A stretch of DNA of 64,000 bases from Deltaproteobacteria bacterium (lineage in GTDB: Bacteria > Myxococcota_A > UBA796 > SXON01): NCBI GenBank assembly GCA_947484175.1, contig CANKOI010000001.1:83752-147751 (forward strand), written 5' to 3'. Position numbers and translations under genes: made by a program. Shown here piece after piece: positions 45,691 through 55,880 of this stretch. Under the pieces are notes generated by a model. That model was not told the DNA's origin and made no database searches. It worked only from the letters and a program-made list of their open reading frames with translations. Each line of letters starts with the position of its first letter. The stretch's first letter is position 1.

Positions 45691-46716
45691 CTAACCGGCC
45701 GCCGCGTTCGCGGCGCCCTCCTGCGCGCGCAAGAGCGCCTCCACCCGCGCTCGCTCCTCGGCATCCCACCGCTCCAGCTTCCGCTGCCCGTGCCGCCTGC
45801 GGCGCCACGCGCCCAACGCGAGAAAGCCCGCGATGGCGCCCCACCACGGCGCAGGGTTCGTGACCCAGCGGTACCAGTCCGACGTGGCCGGCTGGGTGGA
45901 GCGCCAGGCTTCGTCGGCTTCGTCGAGGGTGAGGCCCGCTGCGGCGTACACCGCCTCGCTCGTTTCAGCCCCGGCGGCCAACTCCACGACCAGCGTACGC
46001 AGGGCGTCGTCGCCCCCGCGAGCGTGGAGCCACGTCACGAAGTCGGCGCTTTGGGCGTACGCGAGCTGGGCACGCACCGGGTCGGGGGGAAAGCCCGAGG
46101 TGATCGAACCGAGCGGCATGGGCTCGAGGCCGAAGTCGTTTCGCGCGAGGGCGATGGCGCGCTCCCAGGTGGCCTCGCCCGAGTAGAACTGGGCCATCCC
46201 CTCTTGGAGCCACCGGGGCACGGGTCGGGGGCCGAAGGCCTGCCCCAACAGCACGTGCACGAGCTCGTGCTCGAGCACCTGCTCCAAGGGGGCGGCGGTG
46301 CCCGAACGGATGTCGGGGGTCTTCAGGAAGATGAGCCCGTGCCGGGGCCACGCGGTGCCGTCGGCCCAGTCGGGGGTGCGCCCCGGCTGCACGCTGTGGA
46401 AGGCGGCTTCGGTGGGGAGCACGTAGACGTCGATGAGGCCGGAGGGGCGCAGCCCGAGGCGCGCGGCGAGCGTGGGCACGGCGCTGGCCGCGTGGTTGGC
46501 GAGCCTCACCACGACCGCTTGGTCCTCCCACGCCCCGTGAACGTCGGCGTAGAGGCCCACCTCGGTGCGCCAGCCGCCGGCGGGCTCTTCCACGGTCGGC
46601 CGTGCAGCCGCGGCCGGCGCTACGTCCCACCGCTCCGCGGCGGCCTCGGCAGGCGGGGCCGCCTCGGCGGGGCCGCCCAGCAGGCTGGCGGCGAAGGCGA
46701 GCGCGGGCAGCAGCAT
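45691..46716 (-). CDS. Peptidase MA-like (gluzincin) exported, membrane-anchored protein
   Basis: HExxH in VLEHELVHVLLGQAFGPRPVPRWLQEGMAQFYSG; start re-assigned to MLLPALAFAASLLG at 46716. Confidence 0.75.
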   Translation of the reverse strand: MLLPALAFAASLLGGPAEAAPPAEAAAERWDVAPAAAARPTVEEPAGGWRTEVGLYADVHGAWEDQAVVVRLANHAASAVPTLAARLGLRPSGLIDVYVLPTEAAFHSVQPGRTPDWADGTAWPRHGLIFLKTPDIRSGTAAPLEQVLEHELVHVLLGQAFGPRPVPRWLQEGMAQFYSGEATWERAIALARNDFGLEPMPLGSITSGFPPDPVRAQLAYAQSADFVTWLHARGGDDALRTLVVELAAGAETSEAVYAAAGLTLDEADEAWRSTQPATSDWYRWVTNPAPWWGAIAGFLALGAWRRRRHGQRKLERWDAEERARVEALLRAQEGAANAAAG

Positions 46717-46788
46717 GGAAACGAACCTAAGCGCCGATCCCGCACCGTCACCTTCCACGGAGCGGGCCGGCCCGATAGACCGCCGCCC

Positions 46789-48171
46789 GTGCCGCGTTTC
46801 TCCCGAGGACTCGCCGCCGCGCTCGTACTCGGCGCGGTTGTGCGCTGGCTGCCGCTCGAAGAGTGGTCGCGCCGCCCCTGTGTGCGCGACGAGTGCACCT
46901 ACCGCGCCCTCGCCACCAACCTGCTCCGCGGCGAGGGGATGGTGGGCACCAAGGGGTGGTTGTGGGCGCCCGGCTACCCGGCCGCGATCGCCGCCCACGC
47001 CGGCCCCTTCGGGCAGATCAACGACGTGAAGATCAGCCAGATTCTCGTGGCGCTGCTCACCGTGGCGCTGCTCTGGCGCTTCACCCGCGACCACTTCGGC
47101 ACCCGCGCCGCCACGATCGCGGCGTTCCTGCTCGCGCTGAACCCCACCCATGTGTTCTACGCTTCAAGCCTGTGGAGCGAGTGTTTTTACACGGCGCTCC
47201 TGTTCGGCACCGTGTACGCCCTCGGCTGGGCGCGCGGCGAACGGCCCGGCGCCGCCTTCGACCCCGCCGCCCCGCTGCCGCACCCCCTGCGCGGCCTCCT
47301 CCCCGGCCTTCTGCTCGGCGCTTGCGTGCTCTTCCGGGGCGTGGCCACCTACCTGCTCCCCTGTGTGGCCGTGGTGCTCTTGTGGCAGCGGTGGCGCCTG
47401 CCCGGAGCCTGGAAAACGGCGGGCGCCGCCACCTTGGCCGCCGTCGTCGTCGTGGCCCCGTACAGCGTGTACGCCACCCACAAGTTCGGCGGGCTGGTGG
47501 TGAGCGACCGCACGCTCGGCCAGATGATGTGGCTCGGCGACAACGACTTCGCCCCCCTCACCTTTGACTTCGGCAACGGACCGCTCAACGACCGCGAGCG
47601 CGACCGGATGACCGCGGAGGGCCGCGACCACTGCCCGCATGAGGCCGACCCGATTCGACAGGACGCCTGCGAGGTGGCGGCGGGTGTCGCCTGGGTCAAG
47701 GCCCATCCTGCCGAGTTCGTGGCGCGCATTCCGCTGCGGGTGTCCCAGCTGGTGAACCCCCATTCGCTGCTCACCCGCAACCTCCGGACCGGAAAATGGA
47801 AGGGACTCCCGCAGTGGGTGGATGAGGTGCTGGTGGTAACGGTCGTGCTCGGCAGCTTCGTGGTGCTCGCGGGCGGAACCGTCGGCCTGTTCGCGCGCGG
47901 GCGCGGCTGGTTCGCCGTCGCGGGGGCCTTGATCGTGGGGTACCACGTGGCGGCCATCGCCTGCCTCGCCGGGCTCTCCCGGTACCGCGTGCCGTTGGAG
48001 CCGCTGTGGATGGTGTACGCGGCGGGCTTGCTTGCGGAGCCCCGCGCGGCCTGGGATGTTCTCCGAGCGAGCCGCCCGCGCGGCCTCGGCGCCCTCGTGG
48101 TCGGCGGGCTACTGCTGGTGCTGATGGCCCGTTTTCTCCCTTCCGGCTGGCGTTCGTGGTCGGAATGGTAG
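46789..48171 (+). CDS. GT-C fold glycosyltransferase (family 39/ArnT-like) membrane protein
   Basis: GTG start at 46789; RDECTYRALATNLLRGEGMVGTKGWLWAPGYP, multiple TM segments. Confidence 0.75.
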   Translation: MPRFSRGLAAALVLGAVVRWLPLEEWSRRPCVRDECTYRALATNLLRGEGMVGTKGWLWAPGYPAAIAAHAGPFGQINDVKISQILVALLTVALLWRFTRDHFGTRAATIAAFLLALNPTHVFYASSLWSECFYTALLFGTVYALGWARGERPGAAFDPAAPLPHPLRGLLPGLLLGACVLFRGVATYLLPCVAVVLLWQRWRLPGAWKTAGAATLAAVVVVAPYSVYATHKFGGLVVSDRTLGQMMWLGDNDFAPLTFDFGNGPLNDRERDRMTAEGRDHCPHEADPIRQDACEVAAGVAWVKAHPAEFVARIPLRVSQLVNPHSLLTRNLRTGKWKGLPQWVDEVLVVTVVLGSFVVLAGGTVGLFARGRGWFAVAGALIVGYHVAAIACLAGLSRYRVPLEPLWMVYAAGLLAEPRAAWDVLRASRPRGLGALVVGGLLLVLMARFLPSGWRSWSEW

Positions 48172-49577
48172 GCCTGCTTTCGCTCCTCGCATGCAACGGC
48201 GATCGCTTGCCCGCCGGCGACCCCGTTCGGCCCGACGTGATCCTCGTCTCCATCGACACGCTGCGTCCCGACCACCTCGGCGCCTACGGGTATGCGAGAA
48301 GCACCAGTCCCTTCCTCGACAGCCTTGCCGCTTCGGGCCTGCGCTACACCGAGGCGCGCTCCCACTCGCCGTGGACGCTCCCCTCGCATGTGACGATGCT
48401 CTCCGGCCGCTCCCCGCTCGACCACGCCGTCATCGAGGCCGATCGCCGCATTCCCGACGACCTCCCGCTTGTTCAAGAAGCCTTTGCCGCGGCCGGCTTC
48501 GCAACGGCCGGGTTTGTGTCCACCATCTTTGTTTCCGACGCCTACGGGTTTGGGCGCGGCTTCGATCGGTACGAGGACTTCAACATCGCTCAGGAGGACA
48601 ACCTTCAGCACACCGTGCGGGCCGAGAAGGTCGTGAACGAGGCCCTTGCGTGGGCCCACCAACAGTCCGACAAGCCGATCTTCTTGTTCGTCCACCTCTA
48701 CGACGTCCACTACCCCTACCTGCCCCCGGAGCCGTGGAATTATCAGTTTGACAAGCCGGGCAGTCGCAAGTCTACGCGCTACCGAAACTACGAGTTCTAC
48801 AAGGCCAAACCGCTCCCGGCCGAGCGGATGGACCACCTGCGCGCCCAGTACGACGAGAGCCTTGCGTATGCGGACGCCCAGCTCGCCCGACTTGGGGACG
48901 CATGGGCGCAGTCCGGACGCAAAGTGAGTTGGGTGGTGACCTCCGACCATGGCGAAGAGTTCGGAGAACGGGGGTCATGGGGGCACGCTCACACGCTCTA
49001 CCCCGAGGTGATGCGGGTTCCGCTCTTGGTGTCGGGTGCAGCGGTCAGCTCGCCAGCCGTGCGGCACGACCGGGTAGGAACGGTGGACGTCGCCGCCACC
49101 CTCGCGGGCCTTGCGGGCCTGGAGTTTGCGAGCGCGGGGGTGGACGTTCGCGGCGACGTTCCGGAGCGGGACCACGTGTTTGAGACCAGCCGTTTTGACA
49201 CCGCGCGCCTCGGCCTCCTCTCCGGCAACCGCCGCATCGACGTGGACTTCGAACGGGACCGCATCGACGTGTTCCACGTGGAACGCGACCCCGCCGAGAA
49301 GATCGTCACCCTCGACTCCGACCCCGCCCTCGAACAGCGCCTTTACGCCCTGTTGGGGGAGCCCTGGAGCACCGCGGAGACGGTGATTTCGCCGGGGTGG
49401 ATGCTGTCGGGAGGCAAGCGGGTGGACCACCGCTTTGAGGGCCCGGGGCGGTTCGCCGTGTATCCGCAGGACAGCGCGATCACCGGGGCCACTACGCGCG
49501 CGACGCCCCTTCCCGAGAAGGTGGTGCTCAGTGGCGAAACCCGCGCCCAGCTCAAGGCGCTCGGGTACGAACAGTGA
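48165..49577 (+). CDS. Sulfatase-like (alkaline phosphatase superfamily) lipoprotein
   Basis: Start re-assigned to MVGLLSLLACNGD; PDVILVSIDTLRPDHLGAYGY, SPWTLPSHVTMLSGR, WVVTSDHGEEFGERGSWGH. Confidence 0.87.
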   Translation: MVGLLSLLACNGDRLPAGDPVRPDVILVSIDTLRPDHLGAYGYARSTSPFLDSLAASGLRYTEARSHSPWTLPSHVTMLSGRSPLDHAVIEADRRIPDDLPLVQEAFAAAGFATAGFVSTIFVSDAYGFGRGFDRYEDFNIAQEDNLQHTVRAEKVVNEALAWAHQQSDKPIFLFVHLYDVHYPYLPPEPWNYQFDKPGSRKSTRYRNYEFYKAKPLPAERMDHLRAQYDESLAYADAQLARLGDAWAQSGRKVSWVVTSDHGEEFGERGSWGHAHTLYPEVMRVPLLVSGAAVSSPAVRHDRVGTVDVAATLAGLAGLEFASAGVDVRGDVPERDHVFETSRFDTARLGLLSGNRRIDVDFERDRIDVFHVERDPAEKIVTLDSDPALEQRLYALLGEPWSTAETVISPGWMLSGGKRVDHRFEGPGRFAVYPQDSAITGATTRATPLPEKVVLSGETRAQLKALGYEQ

Positions 49578-50866
49578 GCTTCGCGGAAGCGGTGGAGGCG
49601 CTCGAAGAGGGCGATACCGCGTGGGAGGCCGAAGAGCGGCGAGCCGCCGTGGCGGCCTGGCGAAGGGCGCTGGGCTTGGCGGGTGCCCCGCTCTGCGAGC
49701 CGGTGGCCTGTCGGGCCGTGGAGGCGATGGCGCACCTGCGGCTTGTGCACCAGGAGGGCAACCTCGCCCCCTTCTGGCGTGAGCCGGGGTGGACGAGGGC
49801 GCTTTCCGTGTGCCCGCCCGCCGATCCGTGGTGCACCCTCGCCGAGATCGATCGGAACCTCCTCGTTCCGGCCTTCGCCGGTGGCGACGCCGCTGCCGTT
49901 CCGGGGCTCCTCGCCGCCCTGGACGGCCAGCCAGCGCTCGCGGCGGCTGTGGAGCGGCGTCAGCGCTGGGTGGTCGCCGGCCGGCCGGCCGGCCCGGGCA
50001 CCTGGACCATCGCGCTGGGCCTCTCTGCTGCTCCGGGGGCAGGACTCGGCGGGGCCCTCCGCTTTGTTCACCCTGATGTCGGCGGGGCGGCGCACCGCCT
50101 CGCCGTGGTGGCCTTCGGCAACAGCGCCGCGGAGGGCGGGCTTGCCCTGAGCTTCATGGACGCCACGTTCCACAGCACCACGCGCGTGTCGGCGGCCCGC
50201 CTGCAGCGCTACGCCTGGGTGGGAGAGGAGGCGCTCGCGTTTCGGTCAGACCGGGCCGAGGTCGATTTCGGGGTGCCGGTGCCCGTGGGGCCGCTTGTGG
50301 TGACCGGCGGCGGCACCGCGCTCGCCGAGGAGCTCGGCGGAGCGCCGGCCGCCGCCTTCGCTGACCGCGTCTACGCCGCCGGCCCGCGCCTCGGCGTGGC
50401 CGCCGAGGCGCTCGCCCGGCGGCTTCGCGGGAGCGTGGGCGGCCGTGTGCTCTTCGACCTCGACGGCGCGGCCCCCCACGTGCTCTCCGAGGCCGCCGTC
50501 ATGCTGCACCAGCCGGTCGCACGCGGCGTGTTCGCCGCGCGCGTGGGCGGCGAGTGGGCCCCCGACGAGGCGGTGTGGTTCCTCCTCCCTGCGGTCGGCG
50601 GCACGACGCTCTTGCGCGGCCTGCCCTACGGACGCTTCCGCGCCGAAGCGCTCGCCTCCGCGCAGGCCGAGTTGCGCTACCCGCTCTTCGGGCCGGTGCA
50701 CGGCGCGGTTTTCGTGGACAGCGCATGGTGCGACGGGCCGCACGTCAGCGGCGGAGGTGGCCTGCGGCTGGTGCTGCCCCCGGCGCAGGACAACACCACA
50801 CGATTGGATGTGGGGGTGTCGCCCGACGGGTGGGGGGTGGTGCTTGCGTTTGGGGAGGCGTTCTGA
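49574..50866 (+). CDS. Omp85/BamA-like outer-membrane protein
   Basis: GTGA overlap with the upstream stop; C-terminal LLRGLPYGRFRAEALASAQAELRYPLFGPVHGAVFVDSA ... GVVLAFGEAF resembles the bacterial surface antigen domain. Confidence 0.6.
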   Translation: MSFAEAVEALEEGDTAWEAEERRAAVAAWRRALGLAGAPLCEPVACRAVEAMAHLRLVHQEGNLAPFWREPGWTRALSVCPPADPWCTLAEIDRNLLVPAFAGGDAAAVPGLLAALDGQPALAAAVERRQRWVVAGRPAGPGTWTIALGLSAAPGAGLGGALRFVHPDVGGAAHRLAVVAFGNSAAEGGLALSFMDATFHSTTRVSAARLQRYAWVGEEALAFRSDRAEVDFGVPVPVGPLVVTGGGTALAEELGGAPAAAFADRVYAAGPRLGVAAEALARRLRGSVGGRVLFDLDGAAPHVLSEAAVMLHQPVARGVFAARVGGEWAPDEAVWFLLPAVGGTTLLRGLPYGRFRAEALASAQAELRYPLFGPVHGAVFVDSAWCDGPHVSGGGGLRLVLPPAQDNTTRLDVGVSPDGWGVVLAFGEAF

Positions 50867-51556
50867 TCAGCCCTTGCCCGACGCCAGGCGAAACCCCACC
50901 CCTCTCACCGTCTCGATCTGACTTCCCGCCCTGTGCAGGCGGGTGCGTAGGCGGGAAATCCGTGCATCCAGCCACCGCGGGCCGGTCGTCCGCTCGTGTC
51001 CGATCAGCACCCCCTCCAGAGCCTGACGTGCGTGCACCCTTCCCGCCGGGCTGGCCAGAGCCAACAGGAGCCGGAACTCTGCAGCGCCCACCACGACCTC
51101 GGCGCGATCCACCCAGACTCGGTAATCCGCCCGATCCAGGTCTATCCTCCCATACCGCTCCCGGGACGTCGGGGGCAGCGCCAGCGCCTTAGTCCGGCGC
51201 GACAGCGCCCCGATCCGCAAGTTGAATTCCCGGGGGGAGGTGTCGCTCCCTACGAAGTCGTCGGCGCCCAGCTCCAGGGCCACGATCCGGTCGATCTCGC
51301 CGGCGTCTTCTCCCACCACGAGCAACGGCGTGAAGGCGAGTCCCGGCGCTCGGCGCACCGCCCGGACACACTCGCCGAACGAGCCGTCGGCGAGCCGCCC
51401 CACCAGCACCACCAGCCCCGCGGCCCCCCGACAGAGGAGGGCCACCACCTCGGCGCACGTGCGCGCCCGAACGATTTCGTAGCCCTCGCCCCGCAGGCTG
51501 GTCTCCAGCGTCGTCAGTTCCACGTCCGCGGCGCCGGCAAGGAGGATCCGGATCAT
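50867..51556 (-). CDS. OmpR-type winged-helix response regulator with degenerate receiver
   Basis: Start at ATG 51556; C-terminal EFRLLLALASPAGRVHARQALEGVLIGHERTTGPRWLDARISRLRTRL...IETVRGVGFRL. Confidence 0.82.
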   Translation of the reverse strand: MIRILLAGAADVELTTLETSLRGEGYEIVRARTCAEVVALLCRGAAGLVVLVGRLADGSFGECVRAVRRAPGLAFTPLLVVGEDAGEIDRIVALELGADDFVGSDTSPREFNLRIGALSRRTKALALPPTSRERYGRIDLDRADYRVWVDRAEVVVGAAEFRLLLALASPAGRVHARQALEGVLIGHERTTGPRWLDARISRLRTRLHRAGSQIETVRGVGFRLASGKG

Positions 51557-51636
51557 CTGGGGGAACTCGTAACGGTCGTTTTCGACGCTCTCGCGACCTG
51601 TGTGCGTCGAGCAGGCGACGATTGTGCGCCCACGGG

Positions 51637-54600
51637 TCACGGGGTCCACGTGACGCCCAGCCCCACGGACCAGCCGTTGCGGGTTTCTTCGCTGATTTCG
51701 TTCCCCACCTGCTGCCGAACGGGCCAGTCGAGAAGGTTCGTTCCCTTCAGGCGGGCGGAGAAGTTCTTGCCGATCCCCTGCGTGTAGACGAGGTCGAGCT
51801 GGTGTACGGGCAGCTCGTAGGTATCGGGGATCCCCGAGGTTCCTACGTCTACGATGCGCGGGCCGAACACGTTGTAGAGCAGCGACACGTTGGTTCGCAG
51901 GTCCGGGTTCTCGTAGCTGACCGTGAGGTTTAGCACCCAAGGGGACTGGCCCTGCAGGGGGCGCTCCTCGGAGGTCTGGTTGCCCTCGGTGGCGCTGAGG
52001 TCGACCGTGGAGACGATCGCGGCAACGTTGCCGCTCAGGTACAGGTCACTGAGGGTTTCGTGCACCACGTCGAGGCGCTGGCGTGCGTCGACTTCCACCC
52101 CATAGTTGGTGGCGCTGGCGGCGTTCGCGAACGTGCCGACGCTCCCGGACACCGCGCTTACCGCCACGACGGACTCGATCGGATGGTCGAAATACTTGAA
52201 GAAGACGCCAGCCGAGACGCTCTCCCCCTCCCTCGGATACCACTCCCACCGCACGTCGGCGTGGTCGATGGTCGCCCGCCGCAAGTCGGGGTTGCCGTAG
52301 AGGGTGCGCCCGGAGCGGTAGTCGTAGTACTGCACCTCCGTGAGCTCTCGGAATTCGGGTCGGGAAAGCGTGCGGCCATACGCCGTGCGCACCAACATCG
52401 CGTTCGGTTTTTTCTGGGATCCGATGTCCACGGTGACCGTGGCAGAGGGGAGCCAGTCGGTGCTGCCCAGTTCGGCAAGGACGGGCTCCTTGGAGGTGTC
52501 GAACTGCTGGAAGGTGGTCACCGTCTGAACCGAGCGTTCCACGCGCACCCCACCGAGCGCCCGCACCCGCGGCAGGAGCCCGGTGTCGACCATGGCGTAC
52601 GCGGCGTAGGTCTCCTGACCGGCGGTGTAGTCGTCGGAGTTGATGGTGTTCTCCTCGAACTGCAAGAATCCGGGGTCGCCCTCCTCGGCTTCGCCGATGT
52701 TCTCTGGCACGATTAGCGACTCGATGGGCGCGGTGAGATCGAGCCCTTCGGTGCCCTTGAACGAGTAGCCGAAGCGTCGGGTGCCGGCGGTGCGAGTGCG
52801 GGATGCCCGCTGCCCGCCGAACTTCAGGCGCGTGTCGAGTCCGAGTTTTGGGAGCGGCACGGTCAGGTCGGCCGCACCGTCCTGGGTGTGGTCGTCGAGG
52901 GTCAGGTATTGGATGTCGCTCCACCCGCCCCGCTGCGAAAGCACGTAGTGCCCATCCTCGGTCTGGCTGTAGGTCCACTCGCGGCGATCGGGCTCGTCTC
53001 GGGTGGCCAGAGCAACGGAGTACCTTGCCTCCAGGAGCACCACGCCGATGTCTGCGCGGGCCGCCAGTTGTTCGAAAATCAGCTGCTGCTCCACCCACGA
53101 CGAACGCTGCGAACGGGTGTCCCCGGCGCCGGTGGGGTCGTCGGCTTCGTACGTGAGCCCCGTAGCGGTGCTGCTCCGGTTCACCAGTGTCGTGGAGGTG
53201 AGCGAATAGTCGTCGTCCCACGCCATCCCGAGAGACATCGCGCCGCCGACGCGGACGCGGTTCTGGGCCTCCACAAACGAGGTCTGGCGGCTCACCACCA
53301 AGCCATCGCCGCTGTTCGCGAACACCGACCGCCAGCCTTCGTCGATGTCCCAGCCGTTGCCGTATAGCAGACCCAGGAGGCCGCCGAGCGAGAGTCGCCC
53401 GAAGCGGAGGCTGCCGCCCCCGTTGAGGGTGGCGCCGAAGTCGGGAGGCACCTCGCGGGGGCTCAGCCCCCACCGGTTGTCGATCGACTCGCCGAGAGTC
53501 GCCAGATCCTCGGCAGTGTACCCCCCTTCGGTGAAGATGCCGGCCGGTTTGATCGCGGCGTTGGCGCTGGCGTCGGCCACCGCGGCAGGTAGCGCGCGGA
53601 ACTCCTGCCCCAGCCCCAGCCAGTCCGTCGGCCCCTCCGGGCCGAGGTTCGCCGTCTGCAACGACGTTCCGGACACCCAAGCGCCGGACAGGCCGAGGTT
53701 GAAGATGGGCTTCTCTGGGATGGCGCGCGTCCTCACCTCCACGATGCCGCCGCCCCACTCCGCGGGCCGGTCGGGCGAAACCGTTTTTTGGATCACCACG
53801 GCTTCAATGAGCGACGTGGGAAACAGGTCGAGCGGCACCACCCGCTTCTCCGGCTCCGGACTGGGCAGGGAGGAGCCGTTCAGCAACGTGGCGCTGTACC
53901 GATCGCCGAGCCCGCGGACGTAGACATATTTCCCGCCAATGACGGTCAGGCCTGTGACTCGTTTTAGCGCGCTCCCCGCATCGCTGTCTCCCGCTTTGCT
54001 CATCTGCTCCGCCCCGAGCACATCGCTGACGGTGGAGGCCTCGCGCCGCTCGTCGAGGGCCAGCGCGGTCCCGCCCACGATCCGCGGCGCTGACACGGTG
54101 AGGTCGGGCAGTTCGAGTCCTGATGTTTCCAACTCCACGTTGAGGGGACTGTCGGTGTCGGCGACGATGGCGACGGTCAGCGCACGTGTTCGGTACCCCG
54201 GCCGAAGGACGGAGATATCCCACGTGCCTTCGGGTAAGTTCAGCTCGAAGTTACCCCGGTTGTCACTCATGGCGGCGGCGGTGGTGCCGCGCACAAAAAT
54301 CCGGACGTCGGCGATCGGAGCCCCGGAGGCTGGATCGATCACGCGCCCCTGAACGGTGCCGTGCGGGCCGTTCGGGGCCACCGCTCCCGCCCTACTCCCG
54401 TTTGGGAGTTCCAGCGCCACCTGCGGAGGCCGGCTGAGGGTAACGAGCAACTCGGTGGTCGCTCCGGGACGAACGTCCACGGCTGGGATCGTGGTGGCAT
54501 CGGTTGAGCCAATGACGGCGTCGAATTTTCCCTCAGGCACGTCGAGGGCGAACGCCCCACGTGCGTCGGTCTTCGTGGTGGCGTCGCCAACGCGCACCGT

Positions 54601-54708
54601 CACGGAGGAAACGGGTCGGCCCGCTTCGTCAAATACCATCCCGCACACGGTGCCGAGCTCCGCGGCCCTGACGAATGCTGCGGACGCGAGGATGAGAAGA
54701 ACCGTCAC
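51637..54708 (-). CDS. TonB-dependent receptor with two N-terminal carboxypeptidase-regulatory-like domains
   Basis: GTG start at 54708 (GTGA overlap); plug-like EQMSKAGDSDAGSALKRVTGLTVIGGKYVYVRGLGDRYSATLLNGSSLPSPEPEKRVVPLDLFP. Confidence 0.92.
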   Translation of the reverse strand: MTVLLILASAAFVRAAELGTVCGMVFDEAGRPVSSVTVRVGDATTKTDARGAFALDVPEGKFDAVIGSTDATTIPAVDVRPGATTELLVTLSRPPQVALELPNGSRAGAVAPNGPHGTVQGRVIDPASGAPIADVRIFVRGTTAAAMSDNRGNFELNLPEGTWDISVLRPGYRTRALTVAIVADTDSPLNVELETSGLELPDLTVSAPRIVGGTALALDERREASTVSDVLGAEQMSKAGDSDAGSALKRVTGLTVIGGKYVYVRGLGDRYSATLLNGSSLPSPEPEKRVVPLDLFPTSLIEAVVIQKTVSPDRPAEWGGGIVEVRTRAIPEKPIFNLGLSGAWVSGTSLQTANLGPEGPTDWLGLGQEFRALPAAVADASANAAIKPAGIFTEGGYTAEDLATLGESIDNRWGLSPREVPPDFGATLNGGGSLRFGRLSLGGLLGLLYGNGWDIDEGWRSVFANSGDGLVVSRQTSFVEAQNRVRVGGAMSLGMAWDDDYSLTSTTLVNRSSTATGLTYEADDPTGAGDTRSQRSSWVEQQLIFEQLAARADIGVVLLEARYSVALATRDEPDRREWTYSQTEDGHYVLSQRGGWSDIQYLTLDDHTQDGAADLTVPLPKLGLDTRLKFGGQRASRTRTAGTRRFGYSFKGTEGLDLTAPIESLIVPENIGEAEEGDPGFLQFEENTINSDDYTAGQETYAAYAMVDTGLLPRVRALGGVRVERSVQTVTTFQQFDTSKEPVLAELGSTDWLPSATVTVDIGSQKKPNAMLVRTAYGRTLSRPEFRELTEVQYYDYRSGRTLYGNPDLRRATIDHADVRWEWYPREGESVSAGVFFKYFDHPIESVVAVSAVSGSVGTFANAASATNYGVEVDARQRLDVVHETLSDLYLSGNVAAIVSTVDLSATEGNQTSEERPLQGQSPWVLNLTVSYENPDLRTNVSLLYNVFGPRIVDVGTSGIPDTYELPVHQLDLVYTQGIGKNFSARLKGTNLLDWPVRQQVGNEISEETRNGWSVGLGVTWTP

Positions 54709-55880
54709 GGGCAGCCTGCTTCCGCGCAGGCAGCCATCGCCTCGCGAAGGTCGGTGGCACGGCGGAAGGCCTCCGGCTCGGTGATGTCGCGCAACCACCG
54801 CTCGGCCGTGGAGAGGTCGCCGAGACGGAACGCGGCGTAGGCGAGACCGTAGGCTACTCCGCTGTCGGTGCCGAGCCCCAGTCGCAGCAGACGCTCGTCG
54901 AGGGCCATCGCTCGCTCCCACTCTTCCGCATCGAGCAGCAGCCCGAGCCGCTGGCGGGCCTTCGCCACCGGGTCGAGTACCCGGCCGTTGGCGCGCAGCG
55001 CAGCGTCGTGCTCGCCCGCCCGGCGGTAGGCTTCCGCCGCTTCGAGGGAGAGGGCCGGGTCGATGGCCGCCGCACGCTCGAGGAAGCGGCCGGCCGCACG
55101 GGGGAGGCCGTCGTCGAGCGCGGCGCGGGCCGCCTGCACCAGCAGGTCGCGATCCTCGCCTTCACGGAGGCATGCGGCCTCGAGGAGGGTCATGGCCTCA
55201 CGCGTTTCTCCTCCCTGCCGCAGGGCCTCGGCGATGGCTACCGCGTCGTCCGCGTCTGCGTCTGGCCGGGCGAGCAGGCGCTCACCCAACTCTCTGGCCT
55301 CACGGAACAGCCCCAACCGTACCAGCAAGAACACCTGCCGTCGCCCCGCCTCGCCCTGCTCGGGGAACCGCTGCGCCCCTTCTCGCAGCGCCGACCAGGC
55401 CTCATCGGGCGAGCCGCGGGCCTCTTCCGCCTGCGCGCGCAGAAGCCACGTTCCCGGAAGGGCGGCGCCCACCTCTCCGGCCGCGTCGAGGGCGGCAACC
55501 GCGTCTTCGGGGTGGTTGTTCATGAGGCAGGCGCGAGCCAGATGCAGGTGCAACAGGCCACGGCCGTCGGCTCGGCCATCGGCCGTGATGGCGAGGGCGT
55601 GCGCGAACGCCGCCTCGGCCTCTGCGCCCCGTTTGTCGTGCAGTTCCACCAGACCGATCAGCGTGTACAGGCGAACCTGATCGAGACCCCGCGCCTCCGG
55701 GTTGACCGCCTCGAGCTCGACCCTCGCGCGTATCCACTCACCCTCCCGCACCAGTAGCCCCGCGTCCTCCAGTTTCTGCACCTGCGCCTCGTCGCGTTTC
55801 GACTTCGCCGCGGCCGCGGTTCCGAAGCCGCCGAGCGCGAGAACCAGAATTAGGGCGCGCAGTGCGCTGCGCTTTCTCAC
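54705..55880 (-). CDS. Tetratricopeptide-repeat protein
   Basis: GTG start at 55880 (GTGA overlap); TPR-like helical repeats. Confidence 0.8.
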   Translation of the reverse strand: MRKRSALRALILVLALGGFGTAAAAKSKRDEAQVQKLEDAGLLVREGEWIRARVELEAVNPEARGLDQVRLYTLIGLVELHDKRGAEAEAAFAHALAITADGRADGRGLLHLHLARACLMNNHPEDAVAALDAAGEVGAALPGTWLLRAQAEEARGSPDEAWSALREGAQRFPEQGEAGRRQVFLLVRLGLFREARELGERLLARPDADADDAVAIAEALRQGGETREAMTLLEAACLREGEDRDLLVQAARAALDDGLPRAAGRFLERAAAIDPALSLEAAEAYRRAGEHDAALRANGRVLDPVAKARQRLGLLLDAEEWERAMALDERLLRLGLGTDSGVAYGLAYAAFRLGDLSTAERWLRDITEPEAFRRATDLREAMAACAEAGCP

